Shown here in pieces: positions 56,712 to 64,000 of a DNA stretch of 64,000 nucleotides (position 1 is the first letter of the stretch; each line of letters begins with the position of its first letter). The stretch comes from Bathynomus jamesi (lineage: Eukaryota; Arthropoda; Malacostraca; Isopoda; Cirolanidae). The position numbers and the translations under genes were made by a program. The notes beneath the pieces are model-generated. The model saw only the letters and a program-made list of their open reading frames with translations, ran no database searches and was not told the DNA's origin. The stretch is taken from positions 1 through 64,000 of the forward strand of contig JAJOZX010012107.1 of the NCBI GenBank assembly GCA_023014485.1, read 5' to 3'.

Positions 56712-57118
56712 TAGTGATGTTAAAAAACCGGGGTTTTTTATGTCCGTGTTGTTTTTTTTGTAGTTTTTTTGTTTTTTATTGTTTTTTTTGTTTTTTTAAT
56801 AATTAGTAGAGATATTGCCAATTTAATTATAAGGTATACTTTTGCAATGATATATATTATAAAAATAAATAAATAAATAATAAAATAGGCCATATGGTAC
56901 CAGTATAGAATGTCCTTTTCAGCCTATTTACAGAAAAAAATTGGCCTCTTTCTTGCACTGAAAGTCTTGTATCTTGAGATCCGTTAAACTTGCGAGAACA
57001 CTGGCTGGGAGCTGACTGCCCATTGTCCAACCTTTCCAGGACTTTCCCATCCATGCCTCGGATTTTGAATCTCCCACTTAACTATCCTTTAGACCCGCGA
57101 TGACATATTTTCCCCCCG

Positions 57119-57290
57119 AGACCATCCATATATATACACATACACCCATATACATATATACCAATATATACATAAATACTTATATACACATATTTATATC
57201 TATTATATACCCCATACACACGCATACATCCAGAATTCCAGATACATACGCACGCATACTCACATATATACCTACACAAACTCATACACC
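57119..57290. repeat. ACATATAC-rich low-complexity tract
   Basis: Imperfect repeats of ACATATA, ATACAC and related units over about 170 bp inside the hAT element. The Tyr/His- and Ile-rich ORFs on both strands arise only from this composition. Confidence 0.85.
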
Positions 57291-57362
57291 TCTATTTCGC
57301 CCTTTCATTACCTCCGAGATCATTTAGCACATACAGTAATATCCATACAGCCAAAAGAAACT

Positions 57363-57571
57363 GATTAAGCACAGACAGAGCAGCAAAGCTAGTATTTATA
57401 TCCCAAAATGCAAAATTCCAAGAAAGTGAAGTAAAACATGGTGCTACATTGGCTTTCTCAACATCCAAATCTGCAATAAGTACCAGTACCTGTGATATTG
57501 AAACTATATGCTCTAATCAATCTAGTGATAATGATTCTTCAATTGAAATAGAATCAGATAATGAAAGTTAA
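57363..57571 (+). pseudogene. Open C-terminal fragment of unknown origin inside the hAT element
   Basis: In one frame, AAKLVFISQNAKFQESEVKH, then GATLAFSTSKSAISTST, an acidic Ser/Asp tail ending EIESDNES and a stop at 57569-57571. There is no start. It may be the remnant of the hAT transposase end or of an N-terminal domain of a captured gene. I do not recognise a domain. Confidence 0.3.
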
Positions 57572-58134
57572 ACAGCATTAGGTTAACACAAAGGTTAAAG
57601 AAAGATGAATATTTTTATTTTTTTTATTTTTCTATTTGGTATACACACACACTGGTATTCTTGCCAATCACAATTATGTATATTGTTTGAAACGAGGAAG
57701 AATGTTTTATGTTCTAGTTAAAAAATATATATACATGTGTATGTGTATTTCTACCTCGTGGTGTACGGACGTTTTGTTTCCGCTCTGTGTAATATCGAAA
57801 TAACTAGTGTTTATAAGTTCAGCCGTAAATTCTATCTTATACCAGTGTGTGTATTTAATACCAGTGAATTCGCGATAATTATTAAATGAAAGCCGGTGGC
57901 ATATAGCTTGCACAACGAAGAAACATCAAATTGAAATATAAATTTAAAACACTTCGAACGGAAAAACAGCTCTGAGATTGTACACTAGGCCTAAGAGGGA
58001 AAAAGGTCAGTGCCATAAAAACGAAGGTCGAGTGATCAAAAGAAATTTGAGAAGCGAGGAAAAAAATAAATAAATAAATAAAAAAAAATAAAAAAAAAAT
58101 AAAGGAGGTAATAAAGAGGAAAATAAAGGAGAAA

Positions 58135-58622
58135 ATGGCCAAACATTCGAAGAAATGTGTAAATTGCGGAAAAATCAGAAAATTGAATAAAGCCGGATTA
58201 TGTGTAATGGAATGTGCCGCATATCAACTTTGCGATTGCAAAAACGAAGCAGACCAGACCTCGGGCTTAAACTGCATTCTGTGCAATACCTTTAAGCACT
58301 ACGAATGCATGAACTTAGATAGAAAAGACAGGAAAATGGTAAATAGAATAAATACAAAATCATAGGACTTTGTGGTTTCTTATGCGTCAAATGCATGGAA
58401 AACAATAGAAAATTAGTACAGAGGGGAACAGAAAATGTTGAAATAGAAGAATCAAGTACAGCAGCTCTACCGACAGAAAAACATGAAACAGAAAACGCCT
58501 ACACAACCGAGAAGGAAAAGAAAACACACTACAGGGAGGGGCGAAAGCAGCCTCAGAAAAAGAGGTACCCACGGCAGAAGAGGGAGATAGGAAATACACA
58601 CCAAAGAAAACAACCCCACTGA
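58135..58622 (+). pseudogene. LINE B2 ORF1 N-terminus, PHD-like zinc finger
   Basis: ATG 58135 opens MAKHSKKCVNCGKIRKL, then LCVMECAAYQLCDCKNEADQ, LNCILCNTFKHYECMNLD. After a one-base shift near 58365 the frame gives LCGFLCVKCMENN. The ligands C-x-C, C-x2-C, H-x2-C and C-x2-C are in the order of a PHD finger; here, unlike in B1, the His (KHYEC) is visible. A charged, Glu/Lys-rich stretch (to 58622) follows with a further shift before the CCCH region. An extra CVNCG pair lies upstream and may add another ligand set. Confidence 0.72.
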
Positions 58623-58633
58623 GTAGGGAAGAA

Positions 58634-58905
58634 GTGGTGGCGAAGCAGAAGAAGGAAATAGAATCACATAAGACACAGAGGGAATTTAAACGACGGGCCA
58701 TATGCGAATATTATAAAATAGGTGCGTGCAAATATGGCTCAAACTGCATATACAATCACCCTACAAAATGCTTCTATATGATGAGGAATGGGAAGTGCAA
58801 GTACGGACCAAACTGCAACTTTTTTCACCCTCTATGTGCAGACAGTCAATTACTGAGAAAAAATGCCTGAACATAGAGTGCCCACTTTTTCACATAAAGG
58901 GTACG
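58634..58905 (+). pseudogene. LINE B2 ORF1 CCCH fingers
   Basis: After KQKKEIESHKTQREFKRR comes CEYYKIGACKYGSNCIYNH and CFYMMRNGKCKYGPNCNFFH, two CCCH fingers with C-x8-C-x5-C-x3-H (58700-58830). The third, CRQSITEKKCLNIECPLFH, is in the next frame because of a shift near 58850. Three fingers in the same place and spacing as in LINE B1 make this a family trait. Likely role: binding of element RNA. Confidence 0.85.
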
Positions 58906-58963
58906 CAAAGAAGAGAACGGGAAAGAACAGGTCATATTCGACATAGAAGAAATAGCGAGAGTA

Positions 58964-59980
58964 ATGAAACATATTTTTTTAGAAGAAATGAGAATAATAA
59001 AAGCTCACCTTGCCCTTCTAACAAGGAGACAGAACGACGCAAACATATGCACCACAACATTACGCACATCACCCCCCTATTCAACACCACCCACCAATAA
59101 TACAACAACAACAGTGGTATCACGGGCCGCAACCCCAATAATCCCAAATGCAGCGGCCCAACCAATAACACCAAACAGGAACCGACATCGACCAGGAAAC
59201 GACCATCATTTAAGGAAATCGAACACGAAGATTAGAAGAAACCCGGTAAATATATTATACACAAATATACAAGGCCTCTATACGGACCATGCAGACTGCA
59301 AATTACAATACTTGCAAAATTTAGCTACGGAAAACAGCATAGATATCATAGGCCTAACGGAAACACACTTACATAAGTGCGAAAAAGGCTGTGAAAACTG
59401 CATCGAGAATACTGAAATAGCATTGCTGGACTACAACATATACAGAGCAGATAGAGTGGCTAGACGAGAAGGAGGGTGTTGTATCTACGTGAAAAACACT
59501 TACACATGTGAAGTGAGGGTAAAGAAATCAAACAGCACAGTTGAAGTTATTATAAGTATTAGAAGTAAAAGAACTGAACCTAACCATTATGAACATCTAC
59601 AGACCACCAAACACCACAAAAAGTGAATTCCAATTTGCTACAAATGAAATAGAAAACATATTAAAATTACTTGAAACTCCAGCAACAAATATTCTAATTT
59701 TCGGAGATTTTAATTTCCCATTCATATCATGGAAGAAAAATGACGAAGTTATATATGTTGAGAAGTTTCATGGCAACACTAAAGATGACAGAACCCAAGC
59801 AACAATGCTATTAGATATTATGGAACATTACGCCCTTACCCAGGAAATCTGTGAAGCCACGAGAAAGGAGAACGTTTTGGATTTTAATGTGGACAAATAA
59901 CAACGAGATAATAATAAATAAAAAAGTAACGCGCACAAAGTTCTCCGACCATAACCTCATCGATATACAATTGAAGTTAG
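58964..59980 (+). pseudogene. LINE B2 APE-type endonuclease with a Cys cluster
   Basis: Frame 58964-59626 carries LYTNIQGLYTDHADC (N), GLTETHLHKCEKGCENCIEN (E and the Cys cluster C-x3-C-x2-C), and RREGGCCIYVKN. A shift near 59585 moves to 59589-59900 with NIYRPPNTTKSEF and ILIFGDFNFPFISW (D, N). A second shift near 59880 moves to a frame starting 59851 with KFSDHNLIDI (SDH). All endonuclease motifs are present across three frames. The Thr/Asn-rich N-terminal part (about 90 residues) probably belongs to the end of ORF1. Confidence 0.88.
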
Positions 59981-60642
59981 CACCCAGAGGTCCGAAAACG
60001 CATCCCAGAGAGGCAGATGGAATATTTGAAGGCTTAAACATAAATTCAAAGAAAGTAAATTGGGAAAACGTAAATAAAGATTTAAAGGAGGTAAATTGGG
60101 AATTGCTACTACACGAGAAGACTCCACAAGAAATACTATGTATAATAGAGACGGAAACCAAACCTATAATACTGAAACATATTCCAGAGAGACAGGAAAG
60201 AAAACGTAGCAAGCTCGAGAGGAAAATCAGGACTCTATTCAGGCAACGAAGACAAACCGTAAAACATCTCCACAGATGCAGAACTGATGCAAAGAGACTC
60301 AAACTAGAGAGGAAACTTGGCGAAATAGAAATGGACCTAAAGCAAACATTCATACATAAGACAAACGAGGAGGAAAACAAGGTAGCAGAAAACATAAAAA
60401 ATAACCCAAAATACTTCTACACTTTTGCGAAAAGGAAAATGCAGTGTAAAGAGAGTATTGGACCGTTGATAGACGGGGAGGCCGAATACACAAATGACCC
60501 GAAAGAAAAAGTGAACTGCTTAGGGAACAATTTAAATCTGTGTTTAGCACCCCTAAGTCCGAGATGGAAGTGGAAAACCCAGACGAGTTTTTCGACATTG
60601 AAACAGATCAACCAAGAACAAATCCCGGCACAAACCTATTAA
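59851..60642 (+). pseudogene. LINE B2 ORF2 basic linker
   Basis: A 263-codon frame beginning inside the endonuclease (SDH motif at 59945) and covering the linker: NSKKVNWENVNKDLKEVNWE, RSKLERKIRTLFRQRRQTVK, NKVAENIKNNPKYFYTFAKR and GPLIDGEAEYTNDPKEK. The same FYTxAKRK element is found in LINE B1 (YFYSYAKRK). The frame then passes out of phase; RT reading starts in the overlapping frame at 60540, with a shift near 60545. No function is assigned beyond linking endonuclease and RT. Confidence 0.8.
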
Positions 60643-62294
60643 TGGACTTCGAGTTCACGGAAGGAGATGTAATTACGGCCTTATCACAGATGCGAGACAA
60701 TTCAGCGCCAGGGCCAGACACATGGAGTGCCACATTTCTGAAGAAATGCAAAGAGAGTATTGCAAAACCGCTATACTTACTATGGAGGAAATCACTCGAC
60801 ACAGGACAAATTCCACTCCCCTTAAAGAACGCTAATATTGCCCCCCTATTTAAAGGTGGTAACAGAGCAATGCCCAAAAATTATCGGCCAGTGGCTCTCA
60901 CCTCACACCTTATAAAGTGTTTTGAACGCATAATTAGAGCCAAAATTACCTACTACCTACAAGAAAAAGACTTATACAACCCAAATCAACATGGCTTCAG
61001 GGCGGGTAGATCATGCCTGTCACAGCTACTAGACCACCAGGAGAAAATATTAGGAACATTGTGTCGAGGACAAAACATTGATGTAATATATACTGATTTT
61101 GCTAAAGCCTTCGATAAATGTGACCATGGAATCATAGCACACAAACTTAAGGATACAGGAATTACTGGAAAGCTAGGAAGGTGGATATTTAATTTCTTGA
61201 CGCAAAGAACGCAAAGAGTGGTGGTAAACGGAGTTAAATCGGAAGTCTCGGAAGTCGTGAGCTCTGTCCCACAAGGGACAGTATTAGCTCCCTTGCTGTT
61301 CATAATAATGATTGCAGATATTGATGCAGATATTAAGGACAGTATTGTATCATGCTTCGCAGATGACACGAAGATATGTAAGGAAATATTGAACGAAGAT
61401 GACATAAGAAAACTACAAAACGACATTGAAACATTATTCCAGTGGGCAGAAGACAACAATATGAAGTTCAACGAAGAAAAATTCCAACTTCTAAGATATG
61501 GTAATAACAAAGAGCTACAGAAAAAAGGGTACAAAACTCCGCAAGCCAAACAGATAACACCAAATCCACAAGTCAGGGATCTTGGAGTAATAATGTCGTC
61601 GGATGCAGAATTCAGAGAGCACTATAAAATCAAAATCACAACGGCTAGAAAAATAATGGGAATCATCTGGAGGAGCTTCCGCAGCAGAAAAGCAAACATC
61701 ATGCTCAAATTATGGAAGAGTCTAGTCCTACCAATAATTGAGTATTGCTCAGTACTCACAAGCCCACACAGAAAAAGAGACATTGCGAGCATTGAAGCTA
61801 TACAAAGGACTTTTACGTCTAAGATAGAGGAAACGGAAGGTGAAGACTACTGGTCTCGACTACAATCCCTGGAACTCTACTCTCTTGAAAGAAGGCGAGA
61901 GCGGTACACAATAATATACATATGGAACATACTTGAGGGCTCTGTCCCTAACCTCAGAAATGAAATAGAAACAAACTGGAATGAGAGAAGAGGCAGATTT
62001 TGTACGGTCCCAGCTGCGGTGGGACAAGGAGCCATGAAAACGAGGATGGAAAATACCCTCAGAATACGGGGCCCAAAGCTTTTCAATGTCCTTCCAAAAG
62101 AAGTGAGGAATCTCCAGCACACCAACCTGAATAACTTCAAGAACCAGCTGGACAGATTCTTGTGCAAAGTCCCTGACCAGCCATGCGTGGCTGGTTACGA
62201 GGGCAGGAGGCGATCAGAGAGCAATTCCCTCCTTCACCAAGTCCCGCAAATGAGGCGGGATGCTGCAGAGGGGTCGACCGCAGGTCGATCATGA
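60540..62294 (+). CDS. LINE B2 reverse transcriptase, longest intact frame (584 codons)
   Basis: The enzyme copies element RNA at the nicked target. In order: DNSAPGPDTWSATFLKKC, GQIPLPLKNANIAPLFKGG, KNYRPVALTSHLIKCFERII, NQHGFRAGRSCLSQLLD, IYTDFAKAFDKCDHG (Asp of motif A), SSVPQGTVLAPLLFIIMIAD, SCFADDTKICKEIL (catalytic FADD), MKFNEEKFQLL, RDLGVIMSSDAEF, then the thumb and SVLTSPHRKRDIASIEAIQR. The conserved tail is IRGPKLFNVLPKEVRNLQH and SESNSLLHQ. There is no RNase H. The start Met at 60540 is an internal frame position, not a natural start. The upstream part of ORF2 is frameshifted, so a full protein cannot be made. Confidence 0.92.
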   Translation: MFSTPKSEMEVENPDEFFDIETDQPRTNPGTNLLMDFEFTEGDVITALSQMRDNSAPGPDTWSATFLKKCKESIAKPLYLLWRKSLDTGQIPLPLKNANIAPLFKGGNRAMPKNYRPVALTSHLIKCFERIIRAKITYYLQEKDLYNPNQHGFRAGRSCLSQLLDHQEKILGTLCRGQNIDVIYTDFAKAFDKCDHGIIAHKLKDTGITGKLGRWIFNFLTQRTQRVVVNGVKSEVSEVVSSVPQGTVLAPLLFIIMIADIDADIKDSIVSCFADDTKICKEILNEDDIRKLQNDIETLFQWAEDNNMKFNEEKFQLLRYGNNKELQKKGYKTPQAKQITPNPQVRDLGVIMSSDAEFREHYKIKITTARKIMGIIWRSFRSRKANIMLKLWKSLVLPIIEYCSVLTSPHRKRDIASIEAIQRTFTSKIEETEGEDYWSRLQSLELYSLERRRERYTIIYIWNILEGSVPNLRNEIETNWNERRGRFCTVPAAVGQGAMKTRMENTLRIRGPKLFNVLPKEVRNLQHTNLNNFKNQLDRFLCKVPDQPCVAGYEGRRRSESNSLLHQVPQMRRDAAEGSTAGRS

Positions 62295-62511
62295 ACCGTG
62301 TTCAAACTTAACAAAAGTAAACAAAAGTAAGTAAACATATAAAAAATGAGGGTTTGTTTTTCCTTTCTATTATATACTTTTTGCGTGATTCAGTTTTTCT
62401 AAAAGATGACTATATATACTAGGTATAACCGTATAAGCATGGTAGTATAGTAAATTATAGGTAATACTAATATACTTATTGGATTAAAGGAAGAAAAATA
62501 TGGAATAAGTT

Positions 62512-62660
62512 TAAAACAATAAAAAACAATAAAAAACAATAAAAAACAAAAACAAAAACAAAAAAGTATCTTCGTTTAGAAAAAAAAAAAAAAAAAAAAA
62601 GTATCTTCGTTTTAAACAAAAAAAAACGACAAAAAAAAAAAAAAAAAAACGACACAATAA
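62512..62660. repeat. A-rich repeats, LINE tail and hAT right end
   Basis: ACAATAAAAA units, then long A runs and two copies of AAAAGTATCTTCGTTT (about 62563 and 62601). The boundary between the LINE tail and hAT sequence lies in this stretch. Confidence 0.7.
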
Positions 62661-62679
62661 AAAACGACTCACATCACTA

Positions 62680-63125
62680 CCAATGACCATGGAATTGTTG
62701 GTACAGGTATTCCCTTACTTGGGTGCTGTAATGTGCAGGAGCGCCGTCTTGCTGGAACCATGTTGGGAAATTTCCTTCTTCGTTCAAGACACTGGGAAAT
62801 GCTTCTTCTTTGAGCATATGTAGGTAGGTGCCTCCAGTGACATGTTCATCGAAAAAGAGGGGGCCTATGATGCGATCCTTCCAAATGCCACACCATACCA
62901 TCACCCGAGATGCACCTTGTTCCTTTGAAGAGGTATACCAGTGAGGGTTGTTTCGAGACCAGTAGCGGGTGTTATAATGTTTCAGACCCACAAAGACCCT
63001 CGGATCCACTCATGGCTGGTCTACCTGTGTTCGTAATTGTGTTCTGTCGATTTACCTCACCATTTCCATAAAAAACAGCCTCGTCACTGAACAGAATGGT
63101 GGACGGGAAATTGGCATCCCGAGCA
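62680..63125 (-). pseudogene. Mariner transposase catalytic part, right of the hAT insertion
   Basis: On the minus strand from 63125: FPSTILFSDEAVFYGNGEVN (first catalytic Asp in SDEA), a short irregular segment, then RYWSRNNPHWYTSSKEQGAS, VMVWCGIWKDRIIGPLFFDE, FPTWFQQDGAPAHYSTQVRE (second Asp) and YLYQQFHGHW at the insertion point. The third Asp is on the far side (56453-56711). The N-terminal helix-turn-helix region is missing. Between VNRQN and TRYW about 20 residues intervene with no counterpart in usual family members, probably a small duplication or frameshift pair. Confidence 0.9.
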
Positions 63126-63205
63126 TAAGAAAAATATGAATTATGGTTTGTAGAAATAGAAAAATATGAATTTCTCCTATGATGCCGGACTTATGGGACA
63201 CCCTG

Positions 63206-64000
63206 TATATTGTTTATCTTATGAATAAATAAATAATGTTTCACATGTATTGTGCTTATTGTGCTTATCTGTGGCTTGTACTAAGCTTGCCAGCATAGCA
63301 GCAGGGTTAAAACATCGGTGGCCACTCGGATCAGCTGTCTTATGAAAATTACTGGCTTTGGGCCAGCGGAAATTTCGCACGCTGCCTGTACCGATTCCAA
63401 AGTTTTGCCGATGCCGGTTCCGATTCTTTACATAGATTTAAAAAAATCAATTCCCTTCATAAATTATACTAATCTAATGTGAAAACTTTCAATTTTCATA
63501 TTTTCACATTTCAAGATTGTTTAAACGCTTTTCCTTAGCTCACCACAATATATGGTACCAGAATTTATTACTCGTATACCGTAGCTAAAATGATGTTAAA
63601 TAGTTTTATTACTCAGTAAAATAATAAAATAATTTCATTTTAGTTTCATAAACTGAATACCAATATTTAAATTGGGTTTCCTTATGTTGAGCTTATTTTC
63701 TTCAACATTTTAAACGAAAACAAAAAATTTAATTTCAAGGACCTGGTGGCCTATTTGGATAAAAAAGAAATAGATATATAATCTGGGTTTATAAAATTAT
63801 TAAAATACTTAAAATAAAGTCACCATAATAAGAGGGCTTAATATAAAAAGTATAAAGTACAATATAGAATTATTATTAACATAGAGTAGAAGATTAAAAT
63901 AATTTATATTTAGAGATTAGCTTGTTAAAGAAAATATAAATTTATGGGTAACGTAGCTTATTAAGAGAAATCGGCCAAATTTGGCCGATGCCGATTAATC
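63206..64000. other. AT-rich tail of the window with a partial CCGATGCCGAT repeat
   Basis: No gene is visible. TTTTGCCGATGCCGGTTCCG (about 63401) and TTTGGCCGATGCCGATT (about 63979) are similar and in direct orientation, roughly 570 bp apart. They may belong to one element that continues past the window edge. Confidence 0.4.

Larger units (their letters stand above)
57600..62570 (+). mobile_element. LINE family B copy 2, nested in the hAT
   Basis: It has the same organisation as LINE B1: PHD-like finger and three CCCH fingers in ORF1 (58135-58905), APE endonuclease (58964-59980), basic linker, RT and conserved C-terminal tail (60540-62294). The proteins of the two copies are clearly related but diverged, so they are different subfamilies or old copies. 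The 3' end has ACAATAAAAA units repeated several times (about 62512-62560), a microsatellite-like tail. The 5' boundary is not defined; the leader is somewhere between 57600 and 58134. The RT half is intact, unlike in B1. Confidence 0.9.
56712..62679. mobile_element. hAT element inserted in the mariner, 8-bp duplication CCAATGAC
   Basis: CCAATGAC occurs at 56704-56711 and at 62680-62687. The element starts TAGTGATGTTAAAAAACC and ends with inverted CACATCACTA, an acceptable hAT terminus (TAGTGATGT). Beyond that the two ends are T-rich/A-rich low-complexity sequence. Most of its 5968 bp is a LINE (from about 57600 to 62570); the hAT itself is about 1 kb, with no intact transposase. Confidence 0.9.
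56387..63205 (-). mobile_element. DD41D mariner-like element split by a 5.97-kb hAT insertion
   Basis: The left end CAGGGTGCCCCTTAAGTCCG begins at 56387 and the right end, inverted from 63205, begins CAGGGTGTCCCATAAGTCCG; both continue GCATCA(C/T)AGGA. TA flanks both sides (56385-56386, 63206-63207). Transposase pieces on the minus strand lie on both sides of the insertion and join in frame through the target duplication. Without the insertion the element is only about 843 bp, so its N-terminal part had been lost by deletion. Confidence 0.93.

Noticed and set aside
57082..57327. Tyr/Cys-rich and His/Thr/Ile-rich ORFs
   Set aside because: Both come from the ACATATAC low-complexity tract.
56387..63205. 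A single 6.8-kb mariner carrying LINE genes
   Set aside because: The exact internal 8-bp duplication and hAT termini show that the large interior is a separate insertion.

Overview
This is a eukaryotic, repeat-dominated window from an invertebrate animal, most likely an arthropod and possibly a decapod or other crustacean. That placement is an inference from the mix of elements: Jockey/I-type LINEs, DD41D mariner-like elements, several hAT families, long (TA)n microsatellites and a pol III tRNA-like sequence. I see no bacterial operons, CRISPR array, rRNA, virus, or convincing single-copy host gene. Nearly everything recognisable is satellite DNA or the remains of transposable elements.

Layout. 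1-26640 is one tandem satellite array. Its higher-order repeat (HOR) of about 2128 bp is built from three diverged monomers of about 703, 711 and 714 bp. Twelve full copies and a truncated, degenerating thirteenth are present, and the array runs off the left edge. 26787-27591 holds a deleted mariner and a small hAT-type MITE. 27788-34915 is a long minus-strand LINE (family A: CCHC gag, APE endonuclease, reverse transcriptase, RNase H), whose RT is split by a 477-bp hAT MITE with a perfect 8-bp target duplication. 35100-39636 is a plus-strand LINE of a second family (B: PHD-like finger plus three CCCH fingers in ORF1, APE endonuclease and RT in ORF2). 39637-41510 contains a hAT element with an exact 8-bp duplication and a foldback element with a tRNA-like pol III unit in its loop. 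42668-44890 is a LINE fragment (family C) broken by a 439-bp MITE. 45270-46740 has a fused gene fragment, a 312-bp MITE and a poly(A)-tailed retrocopy. 47166-50020 is a LINE of a fourth family (D, BS/Jockey-like), joined directly to a 5'-truncated second copy of family A (50021-51378). 52010-54762 holds a mariner remnant and an apparently unclassified DNA transposon with long inverted termini. 56387-63205 is a three-layer nest: a family B LINE inside a hAT element inside a DD41D mariner. The last 800 bp are AT-rich with a partial repeat.

How the parts relate. LINE proteins supply endonuclease and reverse transcriptase for target-primed retrotransposition. The hAT and mariner transposases, or fragments of them, are of the kind that mobilise their own inverted-repeat ends and related MITEs. 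Nearly all coding regions are frameshifted. The longest intact one is the 584-aa RT of the nested family B LINE. The strongest candidates for something undescribed are the 52593-54762 transposon, the foldback element with a tRNA-like loop at 41272-41510, and the family B LINE architecture shared by two diverged copies.
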